Counted from the stretch's first letter, positions 52,605 through 61,986 are shown. The stretch is 64,000 nucleotides of DNA from DASPWV01 sp046726375 (GCA_046726375.1 JBKPAJ010000062.1:1-64000), one strand, 5' to 3'. Numbers and translations: made by a program. The notes: a model not told the origin generated them from the sequence alone.

Positions 52605-53318
52605 ATGCACCGGGATATTGCCGTTCGCGTCGCTGCGCTCGAATGGCCGACACTCGCTGAGAGCCTCGCGAGTCACGGTTATGCGAAAACTGCTGCCCTG
52701 CTCACGGCCGAAGAGTGCCGCGGACTGGTTGCGTCGTACGACGATGACGTTCGCTTTCGCAGCCGCATCGACATGGCGCGGTTCCGGTTTGGCGAAGGTG
52801 ACTACAAGTACTTCGCGTATCCACTGCCCGCGGTGGTCGAGCAGCTGCGGCGCGCGTTGTATCCGCATCTCGCGCCGATCGCCAACCGATGGTGGAGCGA
52901 TCTCGGTGAACGCGATCGCTTTCCTGAGACGCTCGATGGACTGCTCAAACGGTGTCATACGAGCGGGCAACAGCGGCCAACGCCACTATTGCTGCAATAC
53001 AAAGAAGGCGGCTACAACTGTCTCCATCAGGATCTCTACGGAGACGTCTATTTTCCGCTGCAGGTCGCTGTCTTCCTCAGCGCGCCCGATGTCGATTACA
53101 CCGGCGGCGAGTTCCTGCTCGTGGAACAACGCCCGCGCGCGCAATCAGCGGGGGAAGCGATCCGGCCGAACCAGGGAGAGGCAGTGATCTTCACGACGCG
53201 CGTGCGGCCAGTGCAAGGCACGCGTGGGTTTTATCGCGTCAACGTGCGGCACGGCGTGAGCCGGGTGCGGTCGGGCAGGCGGCACACCCTTGGAATCATC
53301 TTTCACGATGCAAAGTGA
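52605..53318 (+). CDS. 2-oxoglutarate/Fe(II) oxygenase
   Basis: 237 residues. Iron ligands: His141 and Asp143 in NCLHQDLYGDVYF and His215 in RVNVRHGVSRV; Arg225 or Arg226 (RSGRRHTLG) should bind 2-oxoglutarate. The fold segments FPLQVAVFLSAPDVDYTGGE and FLLVEQRPRAQS fit the prolyl-hydroxylase-like group. An N-terminal helical part (1-100) precedes the core. Substrate unknown. It reads convergently toward the MATE gene. Confidence 0.88.
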   Translation: MHRDIAVRVAALEWPTLAESLASHGYAKTAALLTAEECRGLVASYDDDVRFRSRIDMARFRFGEGDYKYFAYPLPAVVEQLRRALYPHLAPIANRWWSDLGERDRFPETLDGLLKRCHTSGQQRPTPLLLQYKEGGYNCLHQDLYGDVYFPLQVAVFLSAPDVDYTGGEFLLVEQRPRAQSAGEAIRPNQGEAVIFTTRVRPVQGTRGFYRVNVRHGVSRVRSGRRHTLGIIFHDAK

Positions 53319-53700
53319 CGATCGATCTTCGGACGAGCGCACATGGGATGATTGTCCAATCGGATCTGCGATCCCAAATCTACAATCTGCAATCGCTGTC
53401 TCCGCCAAGCTCTCCCAGACGCTCCACGTCAAAAGGACCGACTGACGGCCAACTGAAGAATCGCGGCGGAGTCGAGCTGACGGTTCGCGAGGTGCCGATA
53501 GATCTGGTGGCGGCTTGGACGCCGAATCGCGGCCTGAGGCGAAAATCGATCGTTGCCAGCGGCACCGTAAGGTCGGTGCGCTCGTCGAGCGGATTGGCGC
53601 AGGCCGCTCACGTTTGCGCAAACGAGCTCGCGGCAGTGCCGAAGACCCAACACCACCGCGAGAATCGAGAGTTGCAATCGAAGTCATTATTGCGCATCCT
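53319..53700. other. Convergent gap without a convincing gene
   Basis: 382 bases between the oxygenase and the MATE stop. It holds a short ATCTACA-ATCTGCA heptamer-like run near 53378-53395, similar in kind to the tandem repeats elsewhere in the window. Open frames here lack recognisable protein sequence or start signals. Confidence 0.6.
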
Positions 53701-55080
53701 TCAGACCCGTTTCAGTTTCCAGCGTCCTTGGCGGAACAACACCGCGCTGACAACCGCCACCGTGGAAAACGCGACAGTGATCGCGATGTAAACACCGCGC
53801 GGGCCCATGTCGAGCCGCAACGCGAGCAGCCATGCCAGCGGGATCTCCCACAACCAGAAACAGCCGAAGTTGATCCACGTCGGCGTCCAGGTGTCACCAG
53901 CGCCGTTGAACGACTGCGTGAGTACCATGCCGTAGGCATAGAACACGTATCCCGACGCGACGATCCGCAGGCAGTTGATCGCATGTCGCGCGACCTCGGG
54001 ATCTGCCGTAAAGATCGACACGATTGCCGGCGCAAACGTGATGAAGACGATCCCGACGCACCCGAGAAAGATGAAGTTGTAGAAGCCGGCTGTCCACACG
54101 GCACGCTCCGCGCGTTCCGGCTTGCCCGCCCCGAGCGCCTGACCCACCATCGTGGCCGCGGCGTTGCCGAGCCCCCACGAGGGCAGCAGCGCGAAGATGA
54201 TGGTGCGGATGCCGATGGTGTAGCCCGCGAGCGCCGTGCTGCCAAACATCGAGATCACTCGCACGAGACCAATCCAGCTCGTGGTCTGCAGGAGGATCTG
54301 CAACAAGCCGGATCCCGACAACCGGCACATGCTCCACATCACCGACGGGATCACTCGCAGATGGCGTCGCTGCACGTGGATTCTGCCCTGCCCCGACATG
54401 AGGACCCAGAGCTGCACGAGCACCGCGGTCCCGCGGCCGGTTGTGGTGGCGACGGCGGCACCGACGACGCCCAGCTCGGGGAACGGTCCGAGACCGAAGA
54501 TCAAGCACGGATCGAGCAAGAGATTGAAACCATTGGCCAACCACAGCACGCGCATGGCCACCGCGGCATCGCCGGCGCCGCGGAAGATCGCATTCTGCAG
54601 GAACAGCAGCATGATGGCGGCGTTGCCGCCGAGCATGATCATCGTGAAGCGCGCGTTGTCGCCGAGCAGCGCGGGCTCCGCGCCCATCAGCGCCAGCAGC
54701 CGCCGTGCGTTGAGCACGCCGAGGATGCCAAGCGCCGTCGACACCAGGAGTCCCAGCGCCAGCACCTGCACGGCGGCCTGCGCCGCGCCTTCGAGATCCT
54801 TCTCACCAATCCGCCGCGAGACCGTGGCCGTCGCCCCGATGCACAGCGCCATCGCCACCGAGTAGATGATCGCGAGCATCGACTCGGTGAGGCCCACCGT
54901 CGCCACGGCATCGGGACCGAGGCGCGCGACGAAGAACACATCCACGATGGCGAAGAGCGACTCCATGCTCATCTCCATCACCATCGGAATGGCGAGGACG
55001 ACGATGGCCGGGCCCACCGGACCTTCCGTGTAATCGCGCGCGGATCCGCGCAACGCTTCTTTGACGAGCGTCCAGCTCAT
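53701..55080 (-). CDS. MATE-family efflux protein
   Basis: 459 residues and about 12 membrane helices in two MatE halves. Seen: IVVLAIPMVMEMSMESLFAI with VDVFFVARLGPDAVATVG in the first half, and LPSWGLGNAAATMVGQALGA with KPERAERAVWTAGFYNFIFL in the second. It should export drugs or metabolites using Na+ or H+. ATG 55080 (MSWTLVKEALRG) is chosen; a start seven codons earlier is possible. The 225 bases upstream, to 55305, show no gene. Confidence 0.92.
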   Translation of the reverse strand: MSWTLVKEALRGSARDYTEGPVGPAIVVLAIPMVMEMSMESLFAIVDVFFVARLGPDAVATVGLTESMLAIIYSVAMALCIGATATVSRRIGEKDLEGAAQAAVQVLALGLLVSTALGILGVLNARRLLALMGAEPALLGDNARFTMIMLGGNAAIMLLFLQNAIFRGAGDAAVAMRVLWLANGFNLLLDPCLIFGLGPFPELGVVGAAVATTTGRGTAVLVQLWVLMSGQGRIHVQRRHLRVIPSVMWSMCRLSGSGLLQILLQTTSWIGLVRVISMFGSTALAGYTIGIRTIIFALLPSWGLGNAAATMVGQALGAGKPERAERAVWTAGFYNFIFLGCVGIVFITFAPAIVSIFTADPEVARHAINCLRIVASGYVFYAYGMVLTQSFNGAGDTWTPTWINFGCFWLWEIPLAWLLALRLDMGPRGVYIAITVAFSTVAVVSAVLFRQGRWKLKRV

Positions 55081-55305
55081 ATGAAATACCTGCACCGGCA
55101 CAGCGATCTGCGCGGCTGCCGAACCGAGTTACGAGACCGACGGGATTAGGAGAGAGAGCCGACGCTGCGCACGGCGGCGTCGTGCGTGGTAATCCCGATG
55201 GCGGCAATGACTGCCGGGTGGCACGGCACGAACATGGAGGTAGTGAGCCGTTTCATGGGATTGACCGGAGCGAGCATCGTAACCGCAAACGATACCCGCA
55301 CGCAA

Positions 55306-55671
55306 CTAATGGACGGAAGTCGAGGCGGAAGAGTTCCGCATCACGCGCTGAATCATCGACGTGAGCTTGTCTTCGCTGATGTCGAGCGGCCCGGCGCTCG
55401 CGCTGCCCATTTGCATCTCGAGGTGAACGAGCACGCCGCCGGTTTCGTACGGACTGACGATCCAACTGAACCCGCGCAGCGTGACCTGTGGCGGCTCGCC
55501 GCCTGGATTCTTCTCGCGCTCGAGCGCGAGCAGCATTTCTGAAAGCAGCTGGTAAACTTCCTCATCGGTCCAGTCATCGGCCCGTGACGGCAGGTCCGTA
55601 ATGCTGTGGGTCGTCGCGTGCTCGGTGCCGCGTACCCAAACATCCACTTCGATTGATCGGGGCATCGTCAT
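55306..55671 (-). CDS. Small protein of unknown function, coupled to the crotonase
   Basis: 121 residues from ATG 55671, which overlaps the crotonase stop (ATGA). It begins MTMPRSIEVDVWVRGTEHAT, has an acidic helix DEEVYQLLSEMLLALEREKN and a beta-rich middle with QVTLRGFSWIVSPYETGGVL. No signal peptide or membrane segment. No family recognised. Overlap with the preceding gene suggests a shared role. Confidence 0.65.
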   Translation of the reverse strand: MTMPRSIEVDVWVRGTEHATTHSITDLPSRADDWTDEEVYQLLSEMLLALEREKNPGGEPPQVTLRGFSWIVSPYETGGVLVHLEMQMGSASAGPLDISEDKLTSMIQRVMRNSSASTSVH

Positions 55672-56432
55672 GAGTCGTGCCATTCCGGCGCCCGCTTTGC
55701 AAGCCACGCCTCGATCCCTTCAACCGCGTCAGCAGTCTGAAGCAGTCGATCGAGGTATTGCCGTTCCGCGGCGGCAAGGGCCGGCTCGGCGACCGCCCGC
55801 AGCGTGAGACGCGAGGCTTCGGCGGCGTGCGACAAGGCAATTGCCGAGCGTGGTGCGAGATGCCGATCGAACCAGTCTCGTGCAGCGTGAACCAGGGAAA
55901 CGTTCGCAGCGACGATCGAGAGCAGTCCTGCCTCGTGCCAGTACTGCGCCGGCCGCGGCTCGCCGGTCACGATCGCGCGCCCCGCGCGCGATGCGCCAAC
56001 ACGCGGCGGCAACAGCGCTGCGCCGCCGGGCGGGAATGCCGCCAGCCGAATCTCGGGAAAACCAAGCGTCGCGCCAGCATCGGCAATGATGTCGTCGCAC
56101 GCGAGCGCGAGCTCGAAGCCGCCGCCGAGACACCGGCCTTTCACAAGGGCCGCAGTCGGGGCGGGGAACGCGAGCAGTTCGTTGAGCAACGCGTGCGTCT
56201 CGCGGAGCAGATCAGGCAGCCTCGAAGGGAGATGTTCGGGGATGCTCGCGCCAAAACTGAAGTCCTCGCCGCTTCCCTCAATCGTCAGCCACTTCAACCC
56301 GCGACGGTGGCGCGCGTCAGCAAGCGTTTTTCTCAACACTCGAATGACGTCGAGCGATAACACGTTGCCCGGCGGCGCCGCCAGGCCGATGCGCAACCAC
56401 CCGCCGTTACGCTCGACCAGCGTTTCGATCAC
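55668..56432 (-). CDS. Crotonase (enoyl-CoA hydratase/isomerase) family protein
   Basis: 254 residues from GTG 56432, which overlaps the DUF255 stop (GTGA). The crotonase core is present: NVLSLDVIRVLRKTLADARH, the oxyanion-hole motifs GSGEDFSFGASIPEHLP and GRCLGGGFELALACD, and GATLGFPEIRLAAFPPGGAA. The usual catalytic Glu after the GGG is Glu-Leu in GGGFELALACD. The C-terminal part diverges from classical FadB-type hydratases, and it resembles dienoyl-CoA hydratases. Substrate unknown. Confidence 0.87.
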   Translation of the reverse strand: MIETLVERNGGWLRIGLAAPPGNVLSLDVIRVLRKTLADARHRRGLKWLTIEGSGEDFSFGASIPEHLPSRLPDLLRETHALLNELLAFPAPTAALVKGRCLGGGFELALACDDIIADAGATLGFPEIRLAAFPPGGAALLPPRVGASRAGRAIVTGEPRPAQYWHEAGLLSIVAANVSLVHAARDWFDRHLAPRSAIALSHAAEASRLTLRAVAEPALAAAERQYLDRLLQTADAVEGIEAWLAKRAPEWHDS

Positions 56433-58570
56433 GCGAGCCTCGCCGGATCAGTGGTCGGCACGTCGCACGTAAAGTTCCGACAAATATAGGCGGCCGCGGT
56501 TCCCCCGATTGGCGCCATCCCGCTGACCCACGGCAGCAACGCGGCGAGCCGGTGCTGCGCCTCACCGGCCTCGACGCGGAACACCTGCGCAAACGGCCGG
56601 TATCGACGATTCGCCGCCCGCCACAGAGCGCCCGTTTCATCCGAACGATCGCCCACCACGACGATCTGCTCGGGAGGAGCCAGGGCCACAGACAATGCCG
56701 CGGCCATCATCGGTAGCGTCCGGCCATGCGCGAGCAGCCGTGTGCCGAACGCGCGAAACACTTCGTCTGCACGCGTCTGAAACGTCGTGTCTCCGGTAAG
56801 GTGCGCGAGCGCGAGCAGATTGTGGACTCCCACCGAACTCGCCGATGGCTCGGCGCCATCGTAATCCTCTTTCATCCGCACGAGCACCGACGGATCTTTG
56901 CCTGTGGTGCTGTACCAGCCGCCACCCTCTGCATCCCAGAACAGCTCGTCCTGACGCCGTTGCAGCTCCACCGCCCACGCGAGCCACTCAGCGTCCCCGC
57001 TGGCATCGAAGAGCTCGATGAGACCGAAGATTAGGTAGGCGTAATCCTCGGCGTAGCCGTCGATCGCCGCATCTCCCGCGCGGTAGCGTCGTCGGAGCAC
57101 GCGACGCTCGGCATCCCACATCCGCGACTTGAGAAATGCCGCCGCTCGCCGCGCGGCCGCGAGATGACGCTCCCCGGGATCATGACCAACGTCCTGCGCC
57201 AAAGCCTCGCCGCCGGCGAGCACGCGGGCGCCGCGAGCGAACGCGCCAATCATCAGGCCGTTCCATCCGGTAAGCACTTTGTCGTCGAGATACGGCCGAG
57301 GCCTTGTGGCGCGCACGCCGAACAGCCGACGCCGCGCGCGCATCAAGGCTTCGCCGACGCGCTCCGCTTCGAGGCCGAGCTCCTGTGCGATTTCAGCGAT
57401 CGCGCGCGCCGTGTAAAGCAGGTTTTTCCCCGTGAACTCGTTTTGCGGATCGAATGGCGCGTTGCCGTCCGGCAGAATGCCGAAGCGCAGCTCGAACGCC
57501 TTACTGTCGTCGCCGAGCGCGTCACGGATTTCCTGTTGCGACCAGATGTAGAACGCACCTTCGCTTTTGTGAGGATGCGGATCACGCACCTGCTCGGGAG
57601 GGACGCTATCGGCGTCTTCGGCAGAATAAAAGCCGCCATCCTTGTCGGTCAGCTCGCGCGCGACATATTGGAGCGTATCTTCGGCGACCTGTGCGTAGAA
57701 GGGATCGCCCGATACTTGCGCAGCTTCGAGATATGCCAGCACCAGTTGCGCCTGGTCGTACAACATCTTCTCGAAGTGGGGCACGCGCCAATTGCCGTCG
57801 ACCGAGTAGCGATGAAAGCCGCCGCCGATATGATCGCGCATGCCGCCGAGCGCCATCGCGCGCAGGGTGATCAGCACCATGTCGCGTGCGCCTTCGTCGC
57901 CGCTCCGTGCGTGCTCGCGCAGCAAGAACAGCAGCTCGCTTGGGCGAGGAAACTTCGGGGCATCACCGAAGCCGCCGCGGCGACGATCGAAGGTCATCTG
58001 GAATTGGCGCAGCGTTGCGGTAAGTGCGTCGGCCCCGGGCATCGCACTCGAGGCGTGCCCGGCATCGGCGCTCCCCATTTCCTGCAAACGCGCGGCGATC
58101 GTCTGCGCCGAGTCGAGCACGTTGCCGCGCGCTTCCCGCCAGGCGCGCGCGATCTCGAGCAGCACTTCGCGAAAGCCGGGACGGCCCCACTGCGCGGCTG
58201 GAGGAAAATATGTGCCACCGTAAAACGGCGCCAGGTCGGGCGTCAACCACACGCTCATCGGCCAGCCGCCGGCGCCCGTGGTCGCCTGCACGAATGCCAT
58301 GTAGACGCGGTCGACGTCCGGCCGTTCCTCGCGATCGACCTTGATCGACACGAAGTGATCGTTGAGGATGGCGGCGATCTCTCCGCTCTCGAACGACTCA
58401 TGTTCCATCACGTGACACCAATGGCAGGTCGAGTATCCGATCGACAAAAAGATCGGTTTGTCTTCACTGCGGGCGCGCACAAACGCCTCGTCGCCCCACG
58501 CATACCAGTCAACCGGATTGTGCGCGTGCTGAAGAAGGTACGGACTCTGCTCCGCGGCGAGGCGATTCAT
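56429..58570 (-). CDS. Thioredoxin-domain protein of the DUF255/YyaL (spermatogenesis-associated 20) family
   Basis: 713 residues, typical of this family. The N-terminal thioredoxin-like domain has SIGYSTCHWCHVMEHESFES with the CxxC at about residues 49-52; the following WYAWGDEAF and DVDRVYMAFVQATTGAGGWP are family hallmarks. The remainder is a six-hairpin glycosidase-like alpha/alpha barrel (GGFHRYSVDGNWRVPHFEKM and LTGWNGLMIGAFARGARVLA). Cytoplasmic; the activity is not settled. It starts four bases before the second palindromic repeat and is coupled to the crotonase gene. Confidence 0.92.
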   Translation of the reverse strand: MNRLAAEQSPYLLQHAHNPVDWYAWGDEAFVRARSEDKPIFLSIGYSTCHWCHVMEHESFESGEIAAILNDHFVSIKVDREERPDVDRVYMAFVQATTGAGGWPMSVWLTPDLAPFYGGTYFPPAAQWGRPGFREVLLEIARAWREARGNVLDSAQTIAARLQEMGSADAGHASSAMPGADALTATLRQFQMTFDRRRGGFGDAPKFPRPSELLFLLREHARSGDEGARDMVLITLRAMALGGMRDHIGGGFHRYSVDGNWRVPHFEKMLYDQAQLVLAYLEAAQVSGDPFYAQVAEDTLQYVARELTDKDGGFYSAEDADSVPPEQVRDPHPHKSEGAFYIWSQQEIRDALGDDSKAFELRFGILPDGNAPFDPQNEFTGKNLLYTARAIAEIAQELGLEAERVGEALMRARRRLFGVRATRPRPYLDDKVLTGWNGLMIGAFARGARVLAGGEALAQDVGHDPGERHLAAARRAAAFLKSRMWDAERRVLRRRYRAGDAAIDGYAEDYAYLIFGLIELFDASGDAEWLAWAVELQRRQDELFWDAEGGGWYSTTGKDPSVLVRMKEDYDGAEPSASSVGVHNLLALAHLTGDTTFQTRADEVFRAFGTRLLAHGRTLPMMAAALSVALAPPEQIVVVGDRSDETGALWRAANRRYRPFAQVFRVEAGEAQHRLAALLPWVSGMAPIGGTAAAYICRNFTCDVPTTDPARLA

Positions 58571-58573
58571 CGC

Positions 58574-58692
58574 AAAAGGGCCTGCCCCATTAGTTACACT
58601 TCAGACTCACACTTCGCAACTTCTGCCACACTCGCGTGGAATTTCTGCCAACTCTGCAACGCGGTGTAACAATGGGGACAGGCCCCTTTTTT
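58574..58692. repeat. Palindromic intergenic element, copy 2
   Basis: Left end AAAAGGGCCTGCCCCATTAG at 58574 and right end with GTGTAACAATGGGGACAGGC to 58692 are imperfect inverted repeats. The interior GCCAACTCTGCAACGCGGTG is closely related to copy 1 at 3149-3266. It fills the gap between two genes on the same strand and abuts the stop codon of yihY. Confidence 0.82.
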
Positions 58693-59573
58693 CACGTCGT
58701 CGCGGGTGACGCTTCGCCGGCGATCTGCGCGTGCTTGAGGGCGGCGGCGCGCAGCCGCGCGTATGCCGCCGTCATCTCCACGCCGTACAGCAGAATGACC
58801 GCGGAGACGTAAATCCACAGGAGAAAGATCACCACCGCCGCGATCGAGCCGTGAATGAGGTTCCACGCAGCCAGGTCGCGCGCGTACCAGGAAAACGCGG
58901 CCAACGCGCCGCGCCACAGGAGTCCGGTCACGATCGCACCCGGCCACACATCGCGGAACCGCATATCGGTGTTGGGGATGAAATAAAAGAGCAGCGCCAC
59001 GCAGCCGATGAGGAGCGCCGTTGCGCCGTAATCCGCGCTGTTCTGCGTAATCCACACGAACCACCGATTACGTTCGAGCACGCCCCAGAGCCAGTGCGTT
59101 GGCGCGATGCGGGCGACGCTCGCAAGCGCCAGGGCGATCATGAAAATCGCGCCGGCCGACAGCATCATCAAAAACGAGACGAAGCGGTGCATCAGGAAGC
59201 TGCGGCGTTTCTGCACGCCCCAGGCGTGATTGACCGCCGAGGAAATGGCGTTGAACACGCCCAGCGAGGCCCACATCAGCGCCAGCAATCCGCCGACGCC
59301 GAGTTGCACCGTCTGGCCGCGAAAAGCGTCGAGCTGCCGCGTCATGAAATCGAACTGGCGTGGAAAGTAGTGGAAGACGAACCCGACCACGGCGTCGCGG
59401 TCCGACGCGTCGCTGGTGAACGACCCGAGAATCGACAGAATCAGCAGGATGAACGGGAATAGCGAGAGCAGCGCGTAATACGCGATCGAAGCTGCGTGGG
59501 TGAGACCTTCGCTGTTATACAGCTCACCCACGCCGCGCCAAGCTGCTTGGAGAACCAGCCGAAGCGGTTTCAC
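58692..59573 (-). CDS. YihY/BrkB-family inner membrane protein
   Basis: 293 residues with six predicted helices. The family start is seen as GLTHAASIAYYALLSLFPFI, followed by GVFNAISSAVNHAWGVQKRR, LFYFIPNTDMRFRDVWPGAI and the C-terminal VIFLLWIYVSAVILLYGVEM. Once annotated as RNase BN, the family is now a membrane protein of unknown transport or structural role. Its stop codon lies at the end of the palindromic repeat. Confidence 0.92.
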   Translation of the reverse strand: MKPLRLVLQAAWRGVGELYNSEGLTHAASIAYYALLSLFPFILLILSILGSFTSDASDRDAVVGFVFHYFPRQFDFMTRQLDAFRGQTVQLGVGGLLALMWASLGVFNAISSAVNHAWGVQKRRSFLMHRFVSFLMMLSAGAIFMIALALASVARIAPTHWLWGVLERNRWFVWITQNSADYGATALLIGCVALLFYFIPNTDMRFRDVWPGAIVTGLLWRGALAAFSWYARDLAAWNLIHGSIAAVVIFLLWIYVSAVILLYGVEMTAAYARLRAAALKHAQIAGEASPATT

Positions 59574-59600
59574 ACCTCACATTATGTTTCACACCTCTCA

Positions 59601-59831
59601 TTATGCGGTGCGTTGCCAGCCCGATTGCGACCCTCGAATCTCGGCCACGCCACTCCGGACCTGATCGATTGCGCCCAGGAACTTTTCCGCCTCGCGGGCA
59701 AGGCCATCGAAGTTCGCCTCGAGCTGCTCGCGGAGCTGCCGGCCTTCGTCGGTAAAGAACAGGTATGACGCCGTCACGCCGACCACGGCCCCGATGATGC
59801 CGCCTGCTATCAGAGTGTTTTGATTGCTCAC
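59601..59831 (-). CDS. YtxH-like small membrane protein
   Basis: 76 residues. One N-terminal helix (TLIAGGIIGAVVGVTASYLF) leads to an amphipathic helix FTDEGRQLREQLEANFDGLA, the pattern of YtxH-type envelope proteins. GTG 59831 overlaps the stop of the sigma-54 regulator gene (GTGA), so it is translated right after it. A second YtxH gene lies at 62163. Confidence 0.75.
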   Translation of the reverse strand: MSNQNTLIAGGIIGAVVGVTASYLFFTDEGRQLREQLEANFDGLAREAEKFLGAIDQVRSGVAEIRGSQSGWQRTA

Positions 59832-61369
59832 GATCCCTCCGCCTCGCGCGATACCAGTTCGTTGGCTCGGGCGTCGCGCGCCGCGCGCGCCGCGCGCCCC
59901 GGATCTTCGATGCCGTGCTTGCGCATCTTGCTGTAGAGCGTCGGCCGGTACAACCCGAGGATGTGCGCCGCCTCTTGCTTGTTCCAGTTCGTGCGCTGCA
60001 GGGTTTGCAGGATCGCCATCTTCTCGATTTCTGCCAGCGAATGATGCGGCGGCACGAGGAATTCCGGATTGGCCGCGGCTTCGTCGCGCAACGTCTCGGG
60101 CAAATCCGTTGGCTGAACCTCAGCGCCTTTCGCGACCAGGACCGCGCGCTCGAGCGCGTTTTCCAGCTCGCGCACGTTTCCCGGCCACCGGTTGCGAATG
60201 AGCAAACGATAGGCAGCCGGCGAAATGGCTTTCACCTGCTTGCGATAGCGCTCGTTGAACTTCTCGATCAAGTGCGTGCACAGCAGCGGCACGTCTTCCG
60301 CCCGCTCGCGCAGCGGCGGCACACGAACCGTAATGGTGTTGATTCGGAAGTAAAGATCTTCGCGCAATCGTCCCTCACGCAACGCCGTGTCGAGGTCGAT
60401 GTTGGTGGCGCAAATCAACCGGAAGTCGACCTTCACGGTGCGATCGCTCCCGACCGGCCGGTACTCCCGCTCCTGCAGGACGCGCAGAAGCTTCGTCTGC
60501 AGGAACGGCGGCATCTCTCCGATCTCGTCGAGCATCAGCGAGCCGCCGCTGGCGGCTTCGAGCAGGCCGATCTTGTCGGTGACAGCTCCGGTGAATGCTC
60601 CCTTCTTGTAGCCGAAGAGCTCGGATTCGATCAGGTCCTTGGGAATCGCCGCGCAGTTGATCTTGATGAACGGCCCTTTGGCGCGATTGCTCCGCACATG
60701 CAGCGCATTGGCGATGAGCTCCTTGCCGGTACCGTTTTCGCCCTGAATCAGGATATTGGCGTCGCTCGCGGCGACCGCCTCAACGAGCTCGAAGAGCTCG
60801 CGCATCTTCTTGCTCTTGCCGATGATGTTGGAGAAGGAATACTGGCTGCGAACCTGTTCCTTGAGCTGCTCGTGCTGCAGCCGCTCGTCGTGGAGCGACG
60901 TGGCCCGCTCGAGGATGTTGACCAGCCCCGCTGGATCCAAGTCGGATTTCTCGACGAAGAAGAACGCTCCGGCTTGACCCGCTTCCAGGGCGCGCCGAAT
61001 CGTTCCCTGTCCGCTGATAACGATGATCTGCGGACCAGGATCCATCGACTTCATTTTTTTCAGCAGCGCGATGCCGTCGGTGTCCGGCAGCAGAAGATCG
61101 AGGAGCACCACAGCCGGCCGCCAGTTTTGATAGAGCTCCTCGGCGCGCGCGCCGTGGCTCGCCGTGCGCACTTCGTATCCCGGCTCGCCCGGCGCTTGCT
61201 CGACAACCATCTTGAGCCAATCGGTGACCATCGGCTCGTCATCGACGACGAGCACGCGTTTCCGCTGTCGGCGACCGGTCTCTGTTGAATACACGCGTCC
61301 TCGGACTGGCTCATCCGCCGGCCGGGAGCCGCGCAGCGGAGAGCGAAATTGTGTCTGATTCGAATACAC
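59828..61369 (-). CDS. NtrC-family response regulator (receiver, sigma-54 AAA+, Fis HTH)
   Basis: 513 residues from GTG 61369. Receiver domain at about 37-155 with Asp43/Asp44 and phospho-acceptor Asp91 (VVLLDLLLPDTDG). AAA+ domain with Walker A GENGTGKE (210-217), GAFTGA (257-262), SLMLDEIGEMPPFLQTKLLR and LREDLYFRINTITVRVPPLR. C-terminal helix-turn-helix NWNKQEAAHILGLYRPTLYS. A basic extension ends the protein. No sensor kinase is adjacent; the phospho-signal may come from the kinase at 63563 or elsewhere. It probably activates sigma-54 promoters of envelope genes. Start evidence is weak (no Shine-Dalgarno). Confidence 0.93.
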   Translation of the reverse strand: MYSNQTQFRSPLRGSRPADEPVRGRVYSTETGRRQRKRVLVVDDEPMVTDWLKMVVEQAPGEPGYEVRTASHGARAEELYQNWRPAVVLLDLLLPDTDGIALLKKMKSMDPGPQIIVISGQGTIRRALEAGQAGAFFFVEKSDLDPAGLVNILERATSLHDERLQHEQLKEQVRSQYSFSNIIGKSKKMRELFELVEAVAASDANILIQGENGTGKELIANALHVRSNRAKGPFIKINCAAIPKDLIESELFGYKKGAFTGAVTDKIGLLEAASGGSLMLDEIGEMPPFLQTKLLRVLQEREYRPVGSDRTVKVDFRLICATNIDLDTALREGRLREDLYFRINTITVRVPPLRERAEDVPLLCTHLIEKFNERYRKQVKAISPAAYRLLIRNRWPGNVRELENALERAVLVAKGAEVQPTDLPETLRDEAAANPEFLVPPHHSLAEIEKMAILQTLQRTNWNKQEAAHILGLYRPTLYSKMRKHGIEDPGRAARAARDARANELVSREAEGS

Positions 61370-61379
61370 AGTCTATCAG

Positions 61380-61835
61380 TTAGCTGGCCTTCCGCACGGG
61401 AACGTTGCGCAGTAACGCATCGCGTAGCGTGGCGGCGGCCGCATTGCTCCCGCTGGCGTTTCCACTCACGACGTCGTTGGACGTGAGCGGCTGCCCGTAG
61501 AACCGAGTATTGGCATCGCGGTCTTCAGCGACCGACGATCCGTTGAGCGTCGCGCCCGCGAAAAGCCCCCGGCTGCGCGAGCAGCTCAGGATCTCGGAGC
61601 GGATCTGAATCTCAGTGCTCGCGCTGGCTTCACGCCCGGCGGGCCCGGCCGTCGCCGAGGCTTCCCCGCCGATTTTGAATTCGTTGCACAGGCGGTTCTC
61701 CACGCCGCGGCGTTCATCACCACGAGAACAAGTAATACCGACGAAGTCATAGCATGCAAGAGGCCGCGGCCGTGTTGGCGCGGCCTGACTGCTGAGCGCG
61801 GCAATCAGAACACCTGTTGCCCAAATCCGCACCAT
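61380..61835 (-). pseudogene. Truncated SYLF (Ysc84) domain protein
   Basis: The C-terminal half of a SYLF lipid-binding domain is clear: FKIGGEASATAGPAGREASA, IRSEILSCSRSRGLFAGATL and DRDANTRFYGQPL. The first half of the domain is missing. The block that should read VLVVMNRRGVEN is split over two frames (VLLVLVVMN in one, RRGVENRL in the other) near 61715, consistent with a one-base deletion. A signal-like start MVRIWATGVLIAALSSQAA is in the same frame as the C-terminal part, so a short hybrid could still be made. It starts just after the octamer repeat. Confidence 0.6.
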
Positions 61836-61842
61836 TGCCTCT

Positions 61843-61984
61843 CGGGGTTGCGGAGAGCCGGGGTTCCTGGATTCCGGGGTTCGAGATTTCGAGTTCCTGG
61901 ATTCCTCAGTTCCGAAGTTCGGATGAACCTCGGAACCTCGGAACCCTCCGAACCTTGGAACTTTGGAACCTCGGAACTTCGGAA
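61843..61984. repeat. CGGAACCT octamer repeat with inverted half
   Basis: Tandem CGGAACCT-type octamers (61927-61984) face an inverted set of GGTTCC/GGATTCC units (61843-61918). The element fills the gap between the small Lmo0937-type gene and the SYLF remnant. A degenerate relative lies at about 31466-31507 in the gap upstream of the TPR activator. Confidence 0.78.
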
Positions 61985-61986
61985 AG

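Noticed and set aside
52448..52660. Open frame beginning RVPGAGIEPARPCG
   Set aside because: It is the translation of the antisense of tRNA-Leu, a well-known false gene.
53429..53677. Minus-strand reading in the convergent gap
   Set aside because: No ribosome site, no recognised protein, and competing open frames of similar length.
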